Shown piece by piece: positions 1 through 8,700 of a stretch of 35,173 bases of DNA. The position numbers were made by a program, and so were the translations under genes. The notes beneath the pieces are model-generated. The model ran no database searches and was not told the DNA's origin. It saw nothing but the letters and a program-made list of their open reading frames with translations. This stretch comes from Silene noctiflora (lineage: Eukaryota; Streptophyta; Magnoliopsida; Caryophyllales; Caryophyllaceae). The stretch spans positions 347,075 to 382,247 of the forward strand of contig VHZZ01000053.1 of NCBI GenBank assembly GCA_009801015.1, given 5' to 3'. The stretch's first letter is position 1. The number at the start of each line of letters is the position of its first letter.

Positions 1-79
1 ACTCTTATAACTTTTTAAAACACTTTTAAGTTGCTAAAAAAACCAACAATCACACATAGAAAAGAAAAAAAATATATTA

Positions 80-245
80 AATTACATAAGTGAAGCTGAA
101 AATCGGATACCGGATATACGGTTTCCGGACATACGGAAAAACCAGATATACGGTTTCCGTATATACGAAAAAACCGTATCGGATAAGGATACTAAAAAAA
201 ATTTAAAAAACCGGATATTAACCATATCGGATATCCGGTTTTGCT
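80..245. repeat. Degenerate CGGATATACGG-type short palindromic repeats
   Basis: Variants of a short motif such as CCGGATATACGGTTTCCG recur several times on both strands, ending near an AACCATATCGGATATCCGG copy. The pattern is seen directly. Such subterminal motif arrays occur in plant DNA transposons, but no terminal inverted repeats or target duplication could be paired, so the element type is left open. Confidence 0.5.
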
Positions 246-354
246 CACCCCGTATATGCAGTAAACGTATTTACTACATAGAACATTAAAATATAGGACT
301 AGAACTTAGAAGCAACATGTATCTTATCACCCAAATGTAGCAAGTTCAACATCA

Positions 355-570
355 CCCATTTAATTTTTTGTAGATGACTTGATGATCTTTAGAAGAGGGG
401 ATGTTCCCTCTGTTAAAGCATTGAAGGATGCTCTTAATTACTAATTTTGCAAGGGTTTCTGGTTTAAATGCTAATATGGAAAAAACCAACATTTATTCGA
501 AGGTGATCCTCATGAATTTCATGCAGGCTATAAAGGGCTATAAAGGAGGACATTGAATTTTCTGCTCCTA
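355..570 (+). pseudogene. LINE reverse transcriptase remnant
   Basis: From 373 the plus strand reads DDLMIFRRGDVPSVKALKDA, the D-D-L catalytic-core region and downstream residues typical of plant non-LTR (LINE) reverse transcriptases. It then meets a TAA stop, and after a one-base shift continues as FARVSGLNANMEKTNIYS, which is the next block of the same domain. The piece is therefore broken by at least one stop and one frameshift, and flanking RT blocks are missing or unrecognisable. The family match rests on the characteristic ADDLxxFxRGD...SGLxxNxxKS pattern. It is a dead fragment with no expected product. Confidence 0.65.
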
Positions 571-779
571 GTTTAGGATAAAATGTTAAGTGCATAACAA
601 AAGGGTTACGAAAGACACTTAAGACTTACCTGGAATTCATGGAATAATTATCAATCAAACTAAATGAGAACTTAAACTATGCACCAACTTAAAATAAAAT
701 CGATTATGAGTAAATTACATTTTTAAAATACCATGGACTTGCATATACATGTTGTAAGACCCTGTTCTTTTGAACTTAA

Positions 780-1052
780 AGTCACTTAACTTAAGTTCAC
801 TTCAGATCCTATAAGTTCAGTTCAGTTCAGTTCAGATCCTATAAGTTCAGTTCAGTTCAGATCCTATAAGTTCAGTTCAGTTCAGATCCTATAAGTTCAG
901 ATGAGTTCAGATCCTATAAGTTCAGATCAGTTCAGATCCTATAAGTTCAGTTCAGATCCTATAAGTTCAGTCCAGTTCAGATTCTATAAGTTCAGTTTAG
1001 ATAAGATCCTATAAGTTCAGTTCAGATCCTATAAATTCAGTTCAGAAAACTC
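780..1052 (+). repeat. 20-bp tandem repeat, block 1
   Basis: Roughly a dozen units of the type TTCAGTTCAGATCCTATAAG occur head to tail. Unit length varies because the inner TTCAG pentamer is present one to four times, so the array shows two levels of repetition. Block 2 in the same orientation lies at 1494-1631. Confidence 0.9.
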
Positions 1053-1410
1053 GTATAAGGAGTATTATTTTTACAAATCGATGCAAAAATATTTGACATT
1101 AACTATTCAATACATATATACTCTATGTTTTTAAAAACAAAATTATCACTCCTCTCATTATTTTTTATCGTAATGTAATCGTAGTATAATGTATGAACAA
1201 CCTAATTTATATAAAGCGGAAAAATGTTATTATCTTACCTTGCGTTTTAGACTATATTTTCTTATCAATGTTTTCTCTTGGCTTCCCACTAATTTCTTGT
1301 AAATTTTTTGTTTAATCTCAATAAAATTTTGCATAATAATAACAACAATAATAGTATTAACAATAATAAAAATAACAATAACAATAACAATAATAACAAG
1401 GTTTCCTTAC

Positions 1411-1411
1411 C

Positions 1412-1462
<51 letters not shown>
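1411..1462 (+). repeat. (AAT)n microsatellite
   Basis: About 16 uninterrupted AAT/TAA triplets inside the MITE. They are preceded from about 1338 by a degenerate AATAAC-type low-complexity stretch. Confidence 0.95.
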
Positions 1463-1463
<1 letters not shown>

Positions 1464-1493
1464 GTTAAATTAAATTAATTAATTTAACGGATC

Positions 1494-1631
1494 CTGTAAG
1501 TTCAGTTCAGATCCTATAAGTTCAGTTCAGATCCTATAAGTTCAGTTAAGTTCAGATCTTATAAGTTCAGTTCAGTTCAGATCCTATAAGTTCAGTTCAG
1601 ATCCTATAAGTTCAGTTCAGTTCAGATCAGA
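1494..1631 (+). repeat. 20-bp tandem repeat, block 2
   Basis: Six or so units of the same GATCCTATAAGTTCAGTTCA family as block 1, in the same orientation. They end against the right terminal repeat of the MITE. Same-orientation arrays on both sides suggest one array interrupted by the AT-rich middle. Confidence 0.9.
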
Positions 1632-1661
1632 TCCGTTTCAGGCCAAAAGAACAGGGCCTAA

Positions 1662-2306
1662 ACTTGCAAACAAATATGGAGTATTCTAATCTCAAATATC
1701 CAGATACCAGTAAGTAGATTATACATTTGATGTACTACCACCAATTGAGTTTTGTTTTAAAAATTATGAATATATTATAAAGTTTCTGAGTTCATTCACT
1801 CAAACATTAATTAAGCTGGAAAAATTACAATATAACTCAAAAACAATACAAATAAACTTAGTTAAATTTGAGTTTTGACGGAAAAAAAAAAATCAAAATC
1901 AAACCTATAAACTTTAATATGCTAAAAAAAATACACATATATATACTCAAAAAACAAATAAAGTTTTAGGCGATAAACTTAGAAAAAATACACAAGTACT
2001 CAAAAACAAATAAAATCCGAGGTAGTACCTTCCATGTATGTTCATTTACACATTTGGTTAAGGATCATCAATATTTTGGTGATTCACTAAAAATATCAAC
2101 TCCTAATTAAGTTCCATATGTATACAATAATATGTCTAATTTGTTCGAATATTCATTGAAAAAAATCACTGGTTAAAATGAGATTGTACAGAATTTAAAA
2201 CCATTAATGATCATATCCAATCTGGCTTACAGTATTTAAACTCATTTTTTTTTCTTAAGAATAAATATTTTTTGGGAATCATTTTCATTGTTTTTAAATT
2301 AAAATT
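1662..2306 (+). promoter_or_regulatory. 5' flank of GA3ox with candidate TATA box
   Basis: About 640 bases of AT-rich sequence without a gene separate the MITE from the ATG at 2307. The best TATA-like site is TATTTAAA at 2233-2240, about 65 bases before the ATG, which would leave a leader of some 40 bases. No other element was convincing. The TATA call is inference from position and composition. Confidence 0.35.
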
Positions 2307-4342
2307 ATGGGAAAACTTGCAGAAACTTACACAAAAAACCCTATTGAAAATAACTTTATTACACCCATAGATTTTAGTTCGATCAAAGATGTTCCTGAAT
2401 CTCATGTATGGGTTGAAAAAAATATATCCATTAATAATAATGTAGAATTAAACTCGATTCCTGTGATCGATCTTAATGACCCTGATGCAACAGATAAAAT
2501 TTACCATGCATGTAAAAACTGGGGATTTCTTCAAATAACCAACCATGGAATTTCAGGGGAAATATTGGAAAAACTTGAAACACAAGTTAAGAAATTATTC
2601 AACCTTCCTCGTGAAGAAAAGATGAAGGTGTTGAGATCACCGGAGGCGGCCGTCGGCTATGGTAGCCCTAGAATTACACCCTTCTTCCCTAAGCTAATGT
2701 GGTGTGAAGGTTTTACGATTATGGGAAATTCTTTGTATGATCATGCAAAGGTATTATGGCCTAATGATGATCATCAAGGGTTTTGGTGAGTTTTATTGTC
2801 TATAAATGTTAATTAGCCACTTTTATTTCTTTTCTGAAAACTAGTTTTAAACCGGTGTAATTGTAAGCGATATGTTCTGATAATTAACGAATTATATTTA
2901 ATAGTTTTATTGTTCATATATTTTATTATTAGAATTGAAGGCAAATTAAATAATTTACTTGTAGAGAAAATAAATTAACCCATCATAAATGGGAACAAAA
3001 CTTTCCAACAAAGAGAGAACAATTATATTAAACATAAAATGTCCTTAACAATCAGTATTTTTGTCGTGATTATTCATATGTACTCCATGTTACAATACAT
3101 ATACATACTCGTTATCCTAACTAGTATAGATCCCGCGCCATTACGCAGTATATATATTTGTTTATTATTTAAATTGACACCTTATTAATATTTAATATTT
3201 CACTCCATTTTTTCTTGATATATAAAAAAAAAAAAAATTGAAATGAAAAACTAATCAAAAAGAATTGAATAAAGTTATGGAATGTGTATTTTTATGAAAG
3301 AACTTTTTTTTTTAATCATTTTCATTTTATAATTTTCTGTAATTTTTTTGATGATTTTTTTTGTTACGAACATAATAGTAAGTATGTGTTAATTTATTTT
3401 CTAAGGTAATCATTATTCCATTACGAAAAATTTAACAAAATATAGTCTATAATTTAATACCAATTTTATTTTATTATAATGAAAAAAATCATAATATTGA
3501 ATTTAATTAAAAGATTAGAGTATAATTACAATTATAATAAGATTATATTTTATGGAACAGATAATAGTTTATTAATAAAATTTTAATTGTTACCCTATTG
3601 AATTGGATACATTTTGGAGGAAAAACTAAAAGAATTTTTATTCTCTTAGTAACAAGGGGATGTTTATAGTTTACTAAAATTTACTAAAATTGATTTCATG
3701 ATCTCTAAAAGTACTATTAAAAATTACCTTGTTTTATACAAACTAATTGTTTTCTATCATTTTTTTTCCAGCGACGTAATGAAGGAATATCAAACACAAA
3801 TGAAGGGGTTATCGGAAAAATTACTAAACCTAATACTCAAATCACTTGAAATACCCGAGTCTGAAATGAACTGGGTCAATCAAAACACTGAAAATATATC
3901 CGCAGCTTTACAACTGAACTCATATCCAACATGTCCGAATCCAACTCAAACAATGGGTTTAGCTGAACACACAGACTCCTTCCTATTCACCATTCTCCAC
4001 CAAAGCGGCGATACAAGCGGGCTACAAGTACTAAAAGAAGGGTTGGGTTGGGTTTCGGTCGACCCGGTTCCCGGTGCCTTAGTTGTAAATTCAGGTGACC
4101 TATTAAATATAATTTCAAATGGAAGGTTCCCTAGTGTGGTTCATAGGGCAGTGCCAAACAATGAGAAACATAGGATTTCAATTGCTTACTTTTATGGGCC
4201 TCCATTGGACTTTGAGGTTTCTCCTCATTTGGGCTACTTGGGCTGTGAAGGCCCGTGTTTTAAGTCTTTGACAGTCAAGGAATATGTAGGCATTAAGTCA
4301 AAGCTTCTTGAATCTGCACTCTCTTCTATAAGGATTGGTTGA
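2307..4342 (+). CDS. GA3ox: Gibberellin 3-beta-dioxygenase (GA3ox), two exons
   Basis: Exons are 2307-2785 and 3772-4342, with a 986-bp GT-AG intron (phase 2, splitting a Cys codon). They join to 349 residues, the usual GA3ox size, and the single intron is the usual arrangement. The family is 2-oxoglutarate/Fe(II) dioxygenases: the N-terminal DIOX_N part has IPVIDLND and the WGFLQITNHGI block. The C-terminal core has the iron ligands H226, D228 (AEHTDS) and H284 (VVHRAV), and the 2-oxoglutarate pair R294/S296 (HRISIAYF). FFPKLMWCEGFTI after an RITP segment matches the GA3ox subfamily rather than GA20ox. These enzymes hydroxylate GA9 to GA4 and GA20 to GA1, the last activation step, in the cytosol. 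No stops or frame breaks are seen and the gene looks intact. Exact paralogue number cannot be assigned. Confidence 0.9.
3118..3160. other. Hairpin-like transposon end motif in GA3ox intron
   Basis: CTAGTATAGATCCCGCGCCA followed by TTACGCAG and a TA run resembles the CTAG-plus-GC-hairpin termini frequent in plant Helitron-type repeats (compare 22041-22075). The rest of the 986-bp intron is AT-rich with no recognisable feature. Confidence 0.3.
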
Positions 4343-4417
4343 TTTGATAGATAAATGTTTAAATGATAATAAATGATATTGTTGTGTTGTTATATGTTAT
4401 TTACTCAAACTTTGCAT

Positions 4418-4648
4418 ATCAATAAACGCAAATTCTACTTCGTGCGTGCGACCAGGAAAAAGTGACTATTTTTGGATAAATTGTTACCACTTTTGGGTAA
4501 ATAGTGACCACTTTTCAAGATGAAAAAATGTTCATTTTTTCAAGGTGGTCACAATTTACTATAAAGTGACAACTATTTACCAAAAGTGGTCACATTTTAT
4601 CAAAAAACACGAAAAGACCGTCGCACAAGAGATTTGCTGATCAATAAA
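4418..4648. mobile_element. MULE-type MITE with 9-bp target duplication
   Basis: The element spans 4427-4639 (213 bp). It is bounded by perfect 9-bp direct repeats ATCAATAAA at 4418-4426 and 4640-4648, the target-duplication length of Mutator-like elements. Ends are imperfect inverted repeats (CGCAAATTCTACTTCGTGCG versus, reverse-complemented, CAGCAAATCTCTTGTGCG). The interior is a long foldback built from AAAGTGGTCAC-type motifs. It begins about 85 bases after the GA3ox stop codon, so it probably lies in or next to the 3' UTR. Confidence 0.8.
4421..4426 (+). terminator. Candidate GA3ox poly(A) signal AATAAA
   Basis: AATAAA lies 79 bases after the stop codon. It is part of the duplicated target site of the adjacent MITE, so a second copy exists at 4643-4648. 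Assignment is by motif and position only. Confidence 0.4.
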
Positions 4649-4710
4649 AGCTTGCAAAAGATTGCATGAAGAACTAATTTTAAACCCGTGTATTATATGA
4701 GTTTGTTTTT

Positions 4711-5099
4711 AAAATTGGAATCCGAGCTTAATGTACCGACGATTCATACCCACTTAATCAAAATTTGTAAATCCTTCATCAAAGATTTCCCATGGAAGGT
4801 GGAAATGCATCACACGTAACGAGAGGCGAATAAGTGTGCGGATTGGCTTGCAAATTTGGGGGTGAACCAAGAGCAGCAACTGATACGTTTTGACCTCTCA
4901 AACGTACCAAGTCAACTCTTCAAACTGGCTCAAAAAGATATCAGGGGTGTTGCTTGGGCTCGTGTGGTCCCGTGCCTCGCTACGTAGGTTTCTGGTCACA
5001 AAGTGTGGGCATTTAGAAGTAGTTGTTTCGTTTTTGTTTGTGTTTCTTTGTTGAGCCTGCGTCCCGCTTCTTTTCACCAAAAAAAATAAAAATTGGAAT
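4711..5099 (+). mobile_element. 5'-truncated LINE with RNase H tail and 11-bp TSD
   Basis: The insertion runs from 4722 to about 5088. It lies between direct repeats AAAATTGGAAT at 4711-4721 and 5089-5099 and ends in an A-rich tail after CTTTTCACC. The plus strand from 4799 reads a LINE RNase H C-terminal part, REANKCADWLANLGVNQEQQ, preceded by an in-frame TAA and ending at a TAG near 4987. After that comes the G/T-rich 3' UTR typical of plant LINEs. Truncation at the 5' end, tail and target duplication together are the signature of target-primed reverse transcription. It is not functional. Confidence 0.8.
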
Positions 5100-5756
5100 A
5101 TTGTATCCTTTGAAACAATTCCGTTTTATTTCCGTTTACATAGTTTCCAAAACACAACCTACTTATATTATATTTGTTTATGTTATACATCTACTTACGT
5201 AGAAGTCGCTTGGTTTCTGGATTATATATATAGTATTGATTGATTACTCTAGGAACTTAAACAATGGATCATCATTTGCAAAATCTAATCTAATTTACTT
5301 GTTTATCAACTATTAATATTATTTGTTGAGTTTTATTTAATTTAGCAAATCTTATTTCTTTGTTAAAAGATAGAATTAGGGTTTTATACGATTATTTTGC
5401 GAGTTAATCATAATTTGACGGGAGAATTATTAATAGAATATGACCTAGGAAGGTAATGTGCATTGTCCAGCGAAAGAGGGATAACTTTCGGCTCAAACCG
5501 CTATCGCTATCTCCGTCTTTCATTGGTATTAACAACAAATCCCATTTGTTTCTACAAGTTTTCATTTTATAAGAGATGATCCAGAGCAAGTCCATCTGAA
5601 TTAGCTGATGCATCGTAGCATTCATTAACGAGAAAACATGATGCACCTCATTCGGGTTAGTTTTAGTTTGAGTTTGAGTCTAATGACATGGAGCTACGAC
5701 AGGTTCAGAAAGTAAACCTTGCGAGTATGCTAAAGTTAAAGCCAATAAGAAAGAGC
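5100..5756 (-). other. 3' UTR and downstream flank of the LEUNIG-like gene
   Basis: No independent gene is seen. The part next to 5756 should hold the 3' UTR of the minus-strand co-repressor gene. The plus-strand TTTATT near 5332 (AATAAA on the minus strand) is a possible poly(A) signal, but it is far from the stop. Short minus-strand frames here have no domain similarity. Confidence 0.4.
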
Positions 5757-8700
5757 CTACTTCCAGAGCTTGACGATCTTGTCATGACTAGCTGAGGCCA
5801 CCAGCCCAGTTGCGCTAGACACGGCCAAAGCAGCAATAAGACCATCATGTGCAGATAGAGTCATTGTCTTGTTTTCCGTCATGTTCCAAAGCTCCATTGA
5901 CTGTCAGTTCAACAGAAATATCAATTACATTTTGTCGGTCCTTGGCTCTGTTGGAAACGGAATTTAAGTAAAATCTATCGCTCTTATCGGTAAATCAAGT
6001 ATAAATAAGGCAAAGGGAGAAACACGGCAACTTGCCTGGTAACAGCCAATGACCAATAAAGAAGTGTAAGAGGGATGGAAAGCACATGAGTAGAATTTGT
6101 TTCCATTGCAGCTAAGCTCGTGCACACATTCACCTCCGTTCCCTAAACCGAGACTCCACACTCTGACCGAGTCCTCGCTAACTGAAGCCAAAAACTCACC
6201 GCAAGGATCCCAACATACCGAATGAATCTGCTTTGTGTGCCCCTGTTGAAAAAAAAAAAAAAAAAAAAGATAAAAGTTGCGGTTCAGGGGTTAGAGCTCA
6301 AGTATGTACATAGCTTAAAATTAAACACTATCTTAACGTATTTTTCGCTATTCCTTGATATGTCCACAAGCACAAAAAGACATAGAACGGAAAGATAGGC
6401 TATGCGATAATTGAAATTAAATCATATTCCCTCAATTCCAATAGGTAGTTAAAATTTCTATTTTCAGGAAGTTTTGTTTACTAAAAAGGTTATTCTACCC
6501 CCGACCAGCAAATGTGGTCACTTGTCCACATTAATCACAAGGGTGCAACGGTAATTTGACTGTAAAAGATGCCACCGTCCACACAGCTAGCTAGGATTTA
6601 CTTCCAAGACTTTGTACTAAAAGCAAACGTAACAAGCAGATGGAACTGAGGGCGTAGATGAAAAAAGACGTGTCATGCTATGGACCTGTAATCTATGAAG
6701 GCATGCTTGGGTTTCCACATCAAGTATAGATATGACATTCTCTGCAGCCGCAGCAAGAAACCTTCCATGGCGTGGCTGGAATCTCATTTGTGTGTTGCCA
6801 CCCTACACAACAGCAATGAAGCCATAGTCCCAAAATGGATTTAGATAATTAAACTAGCCACACAAGGGTAGAGCGCACTATTCTCACCTTAAAGACCCTG
6901 GCACAGCTTCCATTGTTGACGCTCCAATAACGAATTTCACCATCACCATCACAAGAACAGATGAGATCATCTTTATTGGGATGAAAATCTAATGACATCA
7001 CAGTGGCAGAATGTCCCATAAAGTTACGGATCGAATAGCCAGGCTGCAAATTTCATAATTCCAACTTCCAAGTTTATAAACAAGAGAGGACAGCAGAAAA
7101 TTACATTCTCAAACAGAAATGCATCAGAGAAATTATACGTGCAAATATAAATTTCCATAAGATGGAAGTATCAGTATGGTCTGTGGACACATGACGCTCA
7201 AATGTGAAGTTATGAGAACCAGAAACAAAGGACACATCAATTGACAGCTGTTGTCAGGCAATAATTAAATACCAATTGTGAGACAAAATGATAGGAAGGG
7301 CCATCTAGTTTTCCAATGAAAAGACATGTTACTTACATTGTCTGCATCCCAGACTCTTACGGATTTATCAAACGAAGAAGTTGCCAAACGAGACATGCTA
7401 GGGCTGAAGCGGACATCAGTTATCAAGTTTGTATGTTCATCAAGAGTACTTTTGGGCTTTAATGAATCAGTATGCCATAACACAGCCTGCACAACCATTG
7501 TAAGAAAAATACACAACATTTAGGCAGGAAACATATTTGAAACTTTTGCACCCTCTTTTGTTCAAACATTTAAATACAACCTTTTTATCATGACCGCCTG
7601 TGGCGAGAAGCTTGCCATCGGGTGAGAAGTGGCAACAGACTACTTTTCCAGAGCTTGCTCGAACAGAACTAACTTCTGTGAAAGTAAATCCTACATAAAC
7701 GACAATTTCAGATTTAGATTGTGTATCGACAAATCATTAAAACACCTACATTTGGATATCATATTATGATGTTGATGTACTTCAAGCCCATAATGATTTA
7801 TGAATTCCTTTCCTAATGAGAGAAAAAGTTTACTTGTGCACCTGGGTTACCATATTGCTCATATTAGGACTTATAATTGTTGGTTTTAACACACCTTTGC
7901 TTAGGTCCATAGTACGACCAACTGGATCTCTGGGGTCCATATCGTCATGCGATAAAAATGACTCTACATTATCATCCAAGGATCCATCCTCAACAAAACG
8001 CTCCACATCAGCCTGAAACTCCAAGTTTTTGTCATCTTAGTGGTGGCATGTAATGCCCATGAGAAGTTGTGCAAAACTGTAATGCTACGTCCTACATAGC
8101 TACATCCAAAATTAATTGTCCTCATTACACTTCGATAGTCAACCGGCCATGTTACTCAGACTCACCGACATGGTGTCGGGTGCAACACGGTACGTGCATG
8201 CTACACCGCTTTGAAAATTAAGCGACATGTGGATACAGTCAACAAGTTTCTAGACCAATTAGTAGATGCTTCACTTAGCCACTGTAGAGATGCAAATAAA
8301 ACATTTGTCGAGTTTTATTAATCAAAACAACACTTTCATAGTTTCAATTTTAAAAGATTGTAAGATATGAATATATGATGCCCATTCCCCATATGATATT
8401 ATTTTCTTAGGAGGAAAAGGTCAACAGGGACTATTGGGCTAATTGAGTGTGATAGAGGGAGTACGTATTTTTATACTGTGAGGAAATCAGTGAACGTGGA
8501 CATCATTCCGACCAAATTCAAATAGGGACTAAAAAAAGATGGAGAGGAGTACATAATATTTTTGTAAAAAAATGTTTGCTCACCAGCTGATTTGAGGGTG
8601 ATGCAAGGGCCCCTGTAGTATCAGTGCCAAACATAAGTGGTGGCTTTGAGGTACCACCACCATGAGAGAAAGAGGGCATTGACATGGCATCTCCTGGTGT

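Larger units (their letters stand above)
758..1658. mobile_element. Tourist-like (PIF/Harbinger) MITE with internal tandem array
   Basis: The ends are imperfect inverted repeats: GACCCTGTTCTTTTGAAC at the left and, reverse-complemented, GGCCCTGTTCTTTTGGCC at the right. Both ends are flanked by TAA (755-757 and 1659-1661), the 3-bp target duplication expected for PIF/Harbinger elements. The 901-bp interior has no coding capacity. It holds two blocks of a ~20-bp tandem repeat separated by AT-rich sequence and an AAT microsatellite. The element lies about 650 bases upstream of the gibberellin oxidase start. Superfamily assignment follows from the TSD length and terminus, so it is inference. Confidence 0.65.

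Noticed and set aside
780..1631. CRISPR-like direct repeats
   Set aside because: Units are contiguous tandem repeats without unique spacers, in a plant genome, inside a MITE.
5404..5646. 80-residue minus-strand open frame downstream of the LEUNIG-like stop
   Set aside because: No domain or splice context; it lies in the probable 3' UTR.
8012..8040. Upstream in-frame DDKNLEFQ before LEUNIG-like exon 12 as extra coding sequence
   Set aside because: It is preceded by an in-frame TAA with no usable acceptor; the TTTCAG|GCTGAT acceptor gives the exact conserved join.
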